DNA of 64,000 bases from an uncultured Prevotella sp. GTDB lineage: Bacteria > Bacteroidota > Bacteroidia > Bacteroidales > Bacteroidaceae. The stretch lies in contig CALCVT010000102.1 in assembly GCA_937906495.1 (NCBI GenBank), forward strand, positions 37,197-101,196. The letters are read 5' to 3'. The stretch's first letter is position 1; each line of letters begins with the position of its first letter. The notes under the pieces were generated by a model. The model was not told where the DNA came from and ran no database searches. It was given only the letters and a program-made list of their open reading frames with translations. The position numbers were made by a program, and so were the translations under genes. Below, piece after piece: positions 16,952 through 24,319 of this stretch.

Positions 16952-18328
16952 GTGCTACCTCCCGATTTCCTTACCCGGCTTACCCAACTTCTTGGACAGA
17001 CTGAAGCCGATAAACTTTGCAATGCCCTGACTCAAACCGAACCTCCCGTAAGCATCAGGCTTAACCCGCTGCGCCCAGCACCCATACTGCCTGCAGAATC
17101 GGGCAATAAGGTGCCCTGGTGCACCGAAGGAGTATTCCTAAAAACGCGGCCTAAGTTTACCTACGACCCTCTGCTCCATGCCGGCACCTATTATGTGCAG
17201 GAAGCAGCTTCCATGTTCGTTGAACAAGCATGGAAACAAATTTGCTGCGATTTTACACCGGCTCGCCTGCTCGACCTTTGTGCTGCTCCTGGCGGAAAAA
17301 GCACGCTGTGGCGCAGTCTCATGCCAACAGGAACACTGCTTGTAGCCAACGAACCAATCCGACAACGGGCACAGATTTTGGCAGAGAATCTTACCAAATG
17401 GGGACACCCCGATGTGGTAACAACCTCGGCATATCCCGATGAATTTTCCTCCCTCGGCAGTTTTTTCGACGTAATAGCAGCCGACGTTCCCTGTTCGGGC
17501 GAAGGCATGTTCCGCAAAGATCAAACAGCCATAGATGAATGGTCTGCAGAGGCCGTGAGCAACTGTGCTGCACGCCAATGGGATATTATTCAGCAAGTGT
17601 GGCCCGCCCTGCGCCAAGGCGGATACCTGGTTTACAGCACCTGCACCTATAACCGCGAAGAGAACGAAGACAACGTGGCACGTATATGCCATGAACTAGG
17701 AGCTGAACCTGTAGCTATTGATACACTACCAGAATGGAACATTGCCGGCGACACTACCGGACGTAACCTGCCTGTATATCATTTCTTTCCGCACCGCACC
17801 CAGGGCGAAGGCCTCTTTCTGGCTCTGCTACGTAAAACAGCCGAAGCACCGGTAGCTAAAGAAAAAAAGAATAAGAAACGTGCAACGGTCAATCGTACCC
17901 CTGCTGCCAAAGGAGCTGCTAAAATTAATAGCTGGATTGCCGATAGCAACGAATTCAAGTTCTTACGTCCTACCGACTCACACCTGCTGGCCGTACGCCA
18001 AAGCCTGGCCGACCACATTCAGCATGTATGCTCATGCGTAAATGCGCTCACCGCCGGGGTACTCGTAGCTGAAGAAAAAGGCAATAAACTCATACCTCAA
18101 CATGCACTGGCGCTCTCCAGCATACTTGCACCCGAAGCCTTTCCTCACGTAGAGTTGCCGCTCGAGCAGGCTCTGGCTTACTTGCGCCGAGAGGCACTGC
18201 AACTCGAAACAAGTACTCCCAAAGGCTACATTGTACTTACTTTCAAAGGCTTTGCCTTAGGATTTGCAAACAACTTAGGCACAAGAGCCAACAACCTCTA
18301 TCCACAAGAGTGGCGTATACGCAACTAA
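16952..18328 (+). CDS. RsmF-like rRNA (cytosine-C5)-methyltransferase, NOL1/NOP2/sun family
   Basis: RNA m5C methyltransferase of 458 residues starting at a GTG codon. An N-terminal domain with PVSIRLNPLRP precedes the SAM-binding core LLDLCAAPGGKSTLWRSLM. The two catalytic cysteines lie in DVPCSGEGMFRKD and VYSTCTYNREENEDN. After a Lys-rich linker (EKKNKKR), a C-terminal PUA-like region contains KGYIVLTFKGFALGFANN. This matches the RsmF/YebU layout, which modifies C1407 of 16S rRNA in E. coli; the exact target in this species is inferred. It runs in the same direction as thyA and the amidase. Confidence 0.9.
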   Translation: MLPPDFLTRLTQLLGQTEADKLCNALTQTEPPVSIRLNPLRPAPILPAESGNKVPWCTEGVFLKTRPKFTYDPLLHAGTYYVQEAASMFVEQAWKQICCDFTPARLLDLCAAPGGKSTLWRSLMPTGTLLVANEPIRQRAQILAENLTKWGHPDVVTTSAYPDEFSSLGSFFDVIAADVPCSGEGMFRKDQTAIDEWSAEAVSNCAARQWDIIQQVWPALRQGGYLVYSTCTYNREENEDNVARICHELGAEPVAIDTLPEWNIAGDTTGRNLPVYHFFPHRTQGEGLFLALLRKTAEAPVAKEKKNKKRATVNRTPAAKGAAKINSWIADSNEFKFLRPTDSHLLAVRQSLADHIQHVCSCVNALTAGVLVAEEKGNKLIPQHALALSSILAPEAFPHVELPLEQALAYLRREALQLETSTPKGYIVLTFKGFALGFANNLGTRANNLYPQEWRIRN

Positions 18329-18396
18329 ACAATTACCCAGCCGGCCAGTACACAGATAAAACCCGCCCGACGTCGGCCCGTTTATAAAAATAATTG

Positions 18397-18446
18397 TACC
18401 TTTGCAGCAATTTGGGAACGCAAAACCAATTTTGCGTTTTCACCTC
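18397..18446 (+). promoter_or_regulatory. Amidase promoter -7 and leader hairpin
   Basis: TACCTTTG at 18397-18404 is followed by a hairpin, AACGCAAAA (18417-18425) with its complement (18430-18438), a TTTT run and CACCTC at 18441-18446. The same order of -7 element, hairpin ending in TTTT and CACCTC precedes the tRNA-Ser gene at 23255-23298. Confidence 0.5.
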
Positions 18447-18466
18447 GCCCAACCTACCATTCACTT

Positions 18467-19972
18467 ATGCAATCCTCTATTTGGAAATTCCTAAGTATTG
18501 TTCTTCTTTTCGCCTTCGGCACATCCATTAACGCTGCCGAAAACGAAAAACGCGGCTTCACGCTCGTTATTGACGCAGGACACGGAGGCCATGACCCCGG
18601 AGCGAGCGGCAAATTCTCGAAAGAGAAGAACATCAACCTTAAGGTGGCGCTTGCTTTTGGTAAGTTAGTCGAAGCCAATTGCCCCGATGTACGCGTAATC
18701 TATACTCGCCGCAAGGATATTTTTATACCCCTGCAACGGCGAGCCGACATTGCCAACAAGAACAAGGCTGATTTGTTTATCTCCATCCACACCAATGCAC
18801 TACCCAGAGGCAAATTGGCCTACGGCTCCGAAACCTACACACTCGGTATGGCGCGAGCCGATGCCAATCTCGAAGTGGCCAAACGCGAAAACTCGGTTAT
18901 TAAACTCGAAAGCAACTATGAGCACACTTACGAAGGCTTCGATCCACGTAAGGCCGAGAGCTACGTTATTTTTGAATTCCTGCAAGACCGCTACATGAAG
19001 CAGAGTGTTGACCTTGCTAAAGCCATCCAGCAACAATACAAAGTTGCCGGACGTGCAAACAAGGGGGTTCACCAGGCCGGATTCCTGGTATTACGCAACA
19101 CCTCAATGCCTGCCGTACTGACCGAGTTGGGATTTATTACCACACCTGCTGAAGAAAAATACCTCAATTCGGAAAAAGGAGTCAGAGAACTCAGCCGAAG
19201 CATTTACAACGGCTTTCTCAACTACCGCAGGATATACAACAAAAACTCGGGCAAACTGCCTAAAAACCTACCGGTAGCTCTAACCGAAACCGAAGCTAAA
19301 GCTATCGAAAAACCTGCCGAAAACAAGCTATTGGTCGTTGTTCCTATCGAGGCCAAACCTACTCCGCGCTACAATGCGCCCAATCCCTACAACCAACAAG
19401 CCCTGACTGCATTGGCCACCCCTACAGATACAGCTACACTGCAAGCCTGTACAAAGGCAGACACGGCTGTTTTAAATCAACCTCTGCCCCTAATCAAGGC
19501 TGAAAATCGGCTCGTGGCTGAAGCAAACACCACAATGGTGAACGAGAACTCACGTGTAAAAATAGCAACACCAACAAGTGTCACCACACAACCTGCTGTC
19601 AAAAAAGTGCTACCCACCATTAAGCAGGACAAAAAGCTTGCTCACAAACAGCAAACTGTATCAACAACCAGCAAGCAAACAAAAGCACAAACAAGCACCC
19701 ACACTAACCAACTCTATTACCACATACAGTTAGGAGCAGGAAAACGCAAAATTTCAACAAACGACCCCCAATTCAAAGGCTTTGCACCACAACGCATACG
19801 CGAAGGTGCACTCTATAAATATCACTACGGCAACTTCAGCACTTATGCCGAGGCACGAAAACAATTGGCCAAAGTGCGCCAATCGTTACCTACGGCCTAT
19901 ATTGTAGCATACCTTGCCGGAAACCTCATTCCCTTACACCAAGCACAGACTACGGAAAAAAAGTCTAAGTGA
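18467..19972 (+). CDS. N-acetylmuramoyl-L-alanine amidase with SPOR-like C-terminus
   Basis: Exported cell-wall hydrolase of 501 residues that cleaves the lactyl amide bond of peptidoglycan and helps separate daughter cells. A signal peptide at about 1-24 precedes an Amidase_3 domain (about 28-265). Zinc ligands and catalytic residues lie in VIDAGHGGHDPGASG, FISIHTNA and PAVLTELGFIT. A Thr/Ala/Lys-rich linker (about 290-420) follows. A C-terminal module (YHIQLGAGKRKI to AYIVAYLAGNLIPLH) resembles a SPOR domain, which binds denuded septal glycan. The MCE protein gene starts 22 bp later, a pairing conserved in Bacteroidetes. Confidence 0.91.
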   Translation: MQSSIWKFLSIVLLFAFGTSINAAENEKRGFTLVIDAGHGGHDPGASGKFSKEKNINLKVALAFGKLVEANCPDVRVIYTRRKDIFIPLQRRADIANKNKADLFISIHTNALPRGKLAYGSETYTLGMARADANLEVAKRENSVIKLESNYEHTYEGFDPRKAESYVIFEFLQDRYMKQSVDLAKAIQQQYKVAGRANKGVHQAGFLVLRNTSMPAVLTELGFITTPAEEKYLNSEKGVRELSRSIYNGFLNYRRIYNKNSGKLPKNLPVALTETEAKAIEKPAENKLLVVVPIEAKPTPRYNAPNPYNQQALTALATPTDTATLQACTKADTAVLNQPLPLIKAENRLVAEANTTMVNENSRVKIATPTSVTTQPAVKKVLPTIKQDKKLAHKQQTVSTTSKQTKAQTSTHTNQLYYHIQLGAGKRKISTNDPQFKGFAPQRIREGALYKYHYGNFSTYAEARKQLAKVRQSLPTAYIVAYLAGNLIPLHQAQTTEKKSK

Positions 19973-19994
19973 TACCAAACACATCTTTACCGAC

Positions 19995-20912
19995 ATGAAG
20001 AAAGAAATTAAAATTGCCCTGACCGCTGTTGTAGCACTCGTACTGCTGTTTATCGGTCTGAATTTTCTGAAAGGCATCAACGTATTCCAGTCAACCAATA
20101 CCTATTACGTAAAATTCAAAAACATAGCCGGACTCGCAGTGTCGAACCCTGTTTACGCCAACGGCTTTCCTGTAGGTATTGTACGCAGTATTGCCTACGA
20201 TTACGAACGGGGCGAAAATGTTGTTGTATCCATTGAACTCGACGATGAGATGAAGATTCCGGCCGAAACGCACGCCGAACTTGAAACTGACCTGATGGGT
20301 GGCATTAAAATGCAACTCTTGCTCGGCCCTAATCCTACTAAAAACATTGCACAAGGCGATACCATTAGCGGGGGTATGCACCAAGGCATGATGGATAAGG
20401 TACAAACCATGGTACCGGCCATCGAAAAGATGCTTCCGAAACTAGACAGCATCATGACGAACCTGAACAAAATTACCGCTGACCCGGCATTGGCACAAAC
20501 ACTACACAACACGGCTGCTATTACGGCCAATCTGAAGGAAACATCAGCTCAACTCAACCAAATGATGAAGGCCGACATTCCGCAAACCATGGCCAGCCTG
20601 AAGCGTACCAGTGCCAACGCTGAAAAACTCTCGAACAACTTGGCAAAACTCGATGTGCAAACCACCTTCGACAATATCAACAAAACGATTCGAAACGCGC
20701 AAGAACTCTCTGACAATCTGGGTAACATGACTGCAAACCTGGACAAAAAACTCAAAAGCAAGGATAATACACTCGGCCTCTTCCTGAACGACCGCGGTAT
20801 ATACGACAACTTGAACTCTACATTGCAACATGCCGACTCGCTCATGATTGACCTCAAGGCACATCCCAAACGCTATGTTCACTTCTCCGTTTTTGGACGC
20901 AAGGATAAATAG
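19995..20912 (+). CDS. MCE/MlaD family lipid-transport protein
   Basis: Membrane-anchored protein of 305 residues. One N-terminal membrane helix (IALTAVVALVLLFIGLNFL) is followed by a single MCE domain (about 40-115, TYYVKFKNIAGLAVSNPVYANG...GGIKMQLLLG) and a long helical tail with repeated Asn/Leu/Thr-rich segments, as in MlaD, where MCE hexamers form a periplasmic lipid channel. The ATG at 19995 is chosen because the helix begins there; an earlier in-frame start at 19914 lies inside the amidase gene. MlaE and MlaF homologues are not adjacent. The role in phospholipid trafficking is inferred from the family. Confidence 0.88.
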   Translation: MKKEIKIALTAVVALVLLFIGLNFLKGINVFQSTNTYYVKFKNIAGLAVSNPVYANGFPVGIVRSIAYDYERGENVVVSIELDDEMKIPAETHAELETDLMGGIKMQLLLGPNPTKNIAQGDTISGGMHQGMMDKVQTMVPAIEKMLPKLDSIMTNLNKITADPALAQTLHNTAAITANLKETSAQLNQMMKADIPQTMASLKRTSANAEKLSNNLAKLDVQTTFDNINKTIRNAQELSDNLGNMTANLDKKLKSKDNTLGLFLNDRGIYDNLNSTLQHADSLMIDLKAHPKRYVHFSVFGRKDK

Positions 20913-21734
20913 TGCAGCAAAAACGCTACACACAACCATCGTTGCACACAGCATAGGAACAAGGCATATTGCTTTAAAAAGTACTTGCTAAACCACACTA
21001 TAAAAAAAGCATACCGCCTTCTTAACAAGCCCGGTTACAAATAAATTGTAACCGGGCTTGTTATTGATTTATTCCAGCGCACTTGATGCAATGATTCACA
21101 ACTTACTGAAGTCTGAAGTGCAGCTATTTAACGAAACTCCAGCAGGCATGTAGTATAAGATTCACGCATTTCTTTGGGCTAAAGCCTCCTTACAAAAATA
21201 CTAACAAGGAGAAGGTAGAAATACATTTTAGAGATATCACTCTACCCCCCTACTATGTAATATCCATCGCATATGCCCACACATACTACTGCCATGTATA
21301 AACAAATACAAGCCGTGCAATTTATTTTACACGAGGGTGTAAAACTCTTTACATCCCCCAAAGACATTAGGCATACACTGCAGCCTTTTAAAATCAAAAA
21401 CCTCACTCCAGACTATCCTATACAATTGGAGTAAATACACTACAGCCTGTACATGCGAGCTACGATACTCCCAAACGCATCAATGCCTCTATAATCCGAT
21501 GGAACAGATGCCAAACAGAGTCGATATTACTTATACATTATAACCATCAGCCAACAAACCCAAAGGATGGCTCAGGCCTTAAAGGGCTACACTGTAACAA
21601 ATTGCAGACATGCCATAATACATAAACCTACACAGCACATGACACTTAGTAAGTAAAAATGTAACAAAAGCCCTTTCCCAATCCAGAAAAAAACGCCAAT
21701 TTTGTAGTCCCAAACAGCATCCCCCTATTTTTTA
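20913..21734. other. Long non-coding region upstream of dnaA
   Basis: 820 bp with no usable reading frame. It contains a terminator (21024-21062) and an 8-bp palindrome TTTTACAC-GAGG-GTGTAAAA (21325-21344). No cluster of TTATnCACA DnaA boxes and no clear promoter was found, so an origin of replication is not supported, although the position next to dnaA makes it worth testing. Confidence 0.6.
21024..21062. terminator. Terminator after the MCE gene
   Basis: Perfect 17-bp stem, AACAAGCCCGGTTACAA (21024-21040) and its complement (21046-21062), with a five-base loop. The tail is TATTG, short of T's; the stem itself ends in TTGTT. Confidence 0.65.
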
Positions 21735-23105
21735 ATGGACACTTCCACACACAATTCCTGGCTAAAATGCCTCAGTATCATTAAACAAAATATGCCGAGC
21801 CAACACTACCAAGGTTGGTTCGAGCCGCTTAAGTTCGTTAGCTTCGAGGCTAACGTGCTTACAGTTGGGGTGCCCAATAAATTCTATGCAGGCTATTTTG
21901 ACCAGCACTATGCAGCTTTTTTAATGAAAGCCGTAGGCAAAGAGTTTGGAGCAGGCATTAAATTGCAGTACAAACTTTTTGACGAACCTGCCAGCAACCA
22001 GCCGGCCGAACCCCTGCTGCGCACAGCTGCCGAGGCTCCCAAGAATGTGCCCAACAGCATTCAGCAACGCAAGCCTCAGCCAGCACTCAAATCGCAACTT
22101 ATTCCGCGCTATACCTTTAACAATTTTGTTGAAGGCGACAGCAACAAACTCTCCCGCAGCATCGGACTCAGCATTGCCGAAAATCCTGGAAAGAACTCCT
22201 TTAATCCTTTCTTTTTATACGGTCCAAGCGGTGTGGGAAAAACTCACCTGGTCAATGCTATCGGACTGCGCATACGCGAACTCTATCCCGAAAAGCGAGT
22301 GCTCTTTGTATCGGCTCACATATTCAAAACCCAATATACCGACTCTGTTCTCCACAACACGCCCAACGAGTTTATCAACTTTTACCAATCGATTGACGTG
22401 TTGATTATTGACGATATCCAGGAGATTACAACAGCAAAGACTCAGCAAGCCTTCTTCCACATTTTTAACCATCTACAGCAGAACAACCGGCAAATAATTA
22501 TGACGTGCGACCGTCCGCCTGTACTGCTTGAAGGTATGGAAGACCGTATGCTCACGCGCTTTAAGTGGGGTATGACAACCGAAATGGAAAAGCCCGATAC
22601 TAAATTGCGCCGCGAGATTTTGCATTCAAAAATTGCGCGCGACGGACTGACCATTCCCGAAGAAGTTATCCAATACATTGCACAAAATGTTGAGAGCAGT
22701 GTACGCGAAATTGAGGGTATCGTAAACTCTATCATGGCCTACTCGGTGGTAGATAACTGCGAAATAGACTTGCAACTCACTCAGCGCGTGGTGGCAAGAG
22801 CCGTGAATTTAGAAAAAAGAGAACTCACTGCCGACGACATTACAGCTACTGTTTGTAACCGATATGGCGTGAAACAAAAGGAAATTGTATCAAAAAGCCG
22901 CAAACAACTTTTTGTACAAGCCCGCCAGGTGGCTATGTTTCTTTGTCACAAATACACCGACATTACGTACAGCCAGTTGGGACGAATATTTGGCAAACGC
23001 GACCACAGCACCGTGCTCTATGCTTGTAACCAAGTGAGCCGCCGCTTGAGCGTTGACAAAAACTTTAGACACGAAATGGAAGAAATCGAAGCGCAACTCA
23101 GGTAA
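21735..23105 (+). CDS. dnaA: Chromosomal replication initiator DnaA
   Basis: AAA+ ATPase of 456 residues that binds DnaA boxes and opens the origin. Domain I spans about 1-85 and a short linker about 86-125. The ATPase core has Walker A GPSGVGKTH at 163-171 and Walker B VLIIDDIQEI, followed by sensor motifs. The C-terminal domain IV carries the box-binding signature YSQLGRIFGKRDHSTVLYA. All motifs are intact. It is transcribed alone and followed by tRNA-Ser about 200 bp downstream. Confidence 0.97.
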   Translation: MDTSTHNSWLKCLSIIKQNMPSQHYQGWFEPLKFVSFEANVLTVGVPNKFYAGYFDQHYAAFLMKAVGKEFGAGIKLQYKLFDEPASNQPAEPLLRTAAEAPKNVPNSIQQRKPQPALKSQLIPRYTFNNFVEGDSNKLSRSIGLSIAENPGKNSFNPFFLYGPSGVGKTHLVNAIGLRIRELYPEKRVLFVSAHIFKTQYTDSVLHNTPNEFINFYQSIDVLIIDDIQEITTAKTQQAFFHIFNHLQQNNRQIIMTCDRPPVLLEGMEDRMLTRFKWGMTTEMEKPDTKLRREILHSKIARDGLTIPEEVIQYIAQNVESSVREIEGIVNSIMAYSVVDNCEIDLQLTQRVVARAVNLEKRELTADDITATVCNRYGVKQKEIVSKSRKQLFVQARQVAMFLCHKYTDITYSQLGRIFGKRDHSTVLYACNQVSRRLSVDKNFRHEMEEIEAQLR

Positions 23106-23230
23106 AACAGCAACCGCTATGCCCCTGCGCCCCATCTAGCCATCGGTAGCTCGGGCAATGCAATCACAAAAGCCGTAAAACCCATACAAGCCATAGCCAA
23201 ACCAGGTAAAAAAAGAAAAGAATACTTTCG

Positions 23231-23262
23231 TTTGGCCAGTTCGATTTTTCTATCTATCTTTG
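23231..23262 (+). promoter_or_regulatory. Promoter of tRNA-Ser
   Basis: TTTG at 23231-23234 and TATCTTTG at 23255-23262 are exactly 20 bp apart, a textbook Bacteroidetes promoter. A leader hairpin AAAATGC/GCATTTT (23274-23292) and CACCTC (23293-23298) lie between it and the tRNA. Confidence 0.75.
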
Positions 23263-23301
23263 CACGCGATTTTAAAATGCAAATCGCATTTTCACCTCTA
23301 A

Positions 23302-23389
23302 GGAAAGGTGCTCGAGTGGTTGAAGAGGCACGCCTGGAAAGCGTGTATACCCCTAAAGGGTATCGGGGGTTCGAATCCCCCTCTTTCCG
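23302..23389 (+). tRNA. tRNA-Ser (anticodon GGA)
   Basis: An 88-nt class II tRNA. The acceptor stem GGAAAGG pairs with TCTTTCC (one G-U). The anticodon stem CACGC/GCGTG encloses CTGGAAA with anticodon GGA at 23336-23338. A long variable arm (around TACCCCTAAAGGGTA) and the T-loop GGTTCGAATCC are present. G is the discriminator base. A full CCA is not encoded (the next bases are CA after the discriminator G), so it must be added enzymatically. It reads UCU and UCC codons. Confidence 0.97.
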
Positions 23390-23401
23390 CAAAGTTTATG
23401 A

Positions 23402-23448
23402 AAAAAGCAAGGTGTTCAAAGCTAAAAGTTTTGAACACCTTGCTTTTT
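23402..23448. terminator. Bidirectional terminator between tRNA-Ser and the esterase gene
   Basis: Perfect 14-bp stem, GCAAGGTGTTCAAA (23407-23420) and its complement (23430-23443), flanked by A5-6 on the left and T5 on the right. It can therefore end both the tRNA transcript and the converging esterase transcript. Confidence 0.85.
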
Positions 23449-23533
23449 ATATTTCGTTACCTCCCACCCTGACGAGGCCGAAAGCAAGGCTTTAAAAAGC
23501 AATTGTATTGCAGGCACTGGGCGGGCGGCCATA

Positions 23534-24172
23534 CTACTGCTGATACTGCATATAATCGGGAAGGGGCTCACGGCGGGCAGCCTCGTACTGTTCGGGCAAA
23601 AGTTGCTGTATAAGGGGAAGCAGCACCTTGTGCATCACCTTTTCGTTGAGTTGATGCCCTCCTTCAAAGCGTTCGGCATGCTTATAATACTTGGTAAAAG
23701 TATTGTAAGCATTGATGGGATTGACCGAAGTATCGTCAATGCCGAAAAGTCCGTAGCACAAATTGCTGTCGTCAGGTGTTATGCCTTGAAACTGAGTGCG
23801 CTCCATTTGGTTAAAGTGTTTCATAATGTCGTTGGTTATACGAAACTCCTTGGCATGATCCTTACGGCCGTTCAGCCACTTATGAACACCAGTGTGGAGT
23901 ACTTTGCTCATGGTCGACATGCGAAATGCCGGATTTACGCAAATGCGCAAAAAGCCACGCATCTGCTGGGCATACATACCACCCATACTGGTTCCGATAA
24001 CCAAATCGGGCTGCTCGTTCTCGACCAAATCACGGAGCATGGGCAGAGCCTCTTCGGGGTCGACAGGAATATCGGGTGCCACTACTTGAGCTGAAGGAAA
24101 AATTTTACGCAAATGCTGCACCGTACCCGAAGCACCCGATGAGGCAAAGCCATGAAAGTAAACAATCTTCAT
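23534..24172 (-). CDS. YqiA/YcfP-like alpha/beta-fold esterase
   Basis: Cytoplasmic esterase-like protein of 212 residues. It starts MKIVYFHGFASSGASG, an oxyanion-loop HGF motif. The nucleophile is Ser62 in the elbow GTSMGG. A catalytic His is likely in FEGGHQLNEK near the C-terminus and an Asp in GIDDTSV. These are features of the UPF0227/YqiA group of small esterases. The natural substrate is unknown. It converges on tRNA-Ser with a shared terminator. The 147 bp upstream (24173-24319) hold nothing recognisable. Confidence 0.85.
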   Translation of the reverse strand: MKIVYFHGFASSGASGTVQHLRKIFPSAQVVAPDIPVDPEEALPMLRDLVENEQPDLVIGTSMGGMYAQQMRGFLRICVNPAFRMSTMSKVLHTGVHKWLNGRKDHAKEFRITNDIMKHFNQMERTQFQGITPDDSNLCYGLFGIDDTSVNPINAYNTFTKYYKHAERFEGGHQLNEKVMHKVLLPLIQQLLPEQYEAARREPLPDYMQYQQ

Positions 24173-24319
24173 AAAAAGGACAGATTAAACGATTATAGGA
24201 TACCGAATGTGGGCAATGCCGGTTGCATACCTGCAGCTAAGGCAAGTTCAACCGGCATTACGCATTTCAAAAAACTGGAGTATTGGGTCTTGCCAGCTTC
24301 AACTATAGTTGACAAGCGG

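Noticed and set aside
21241..21734. Origin of replication upstream of dnaA
   Set aside because: No cluster of DnaA boxes or clear unwinding element could be seen; only position suggests it.
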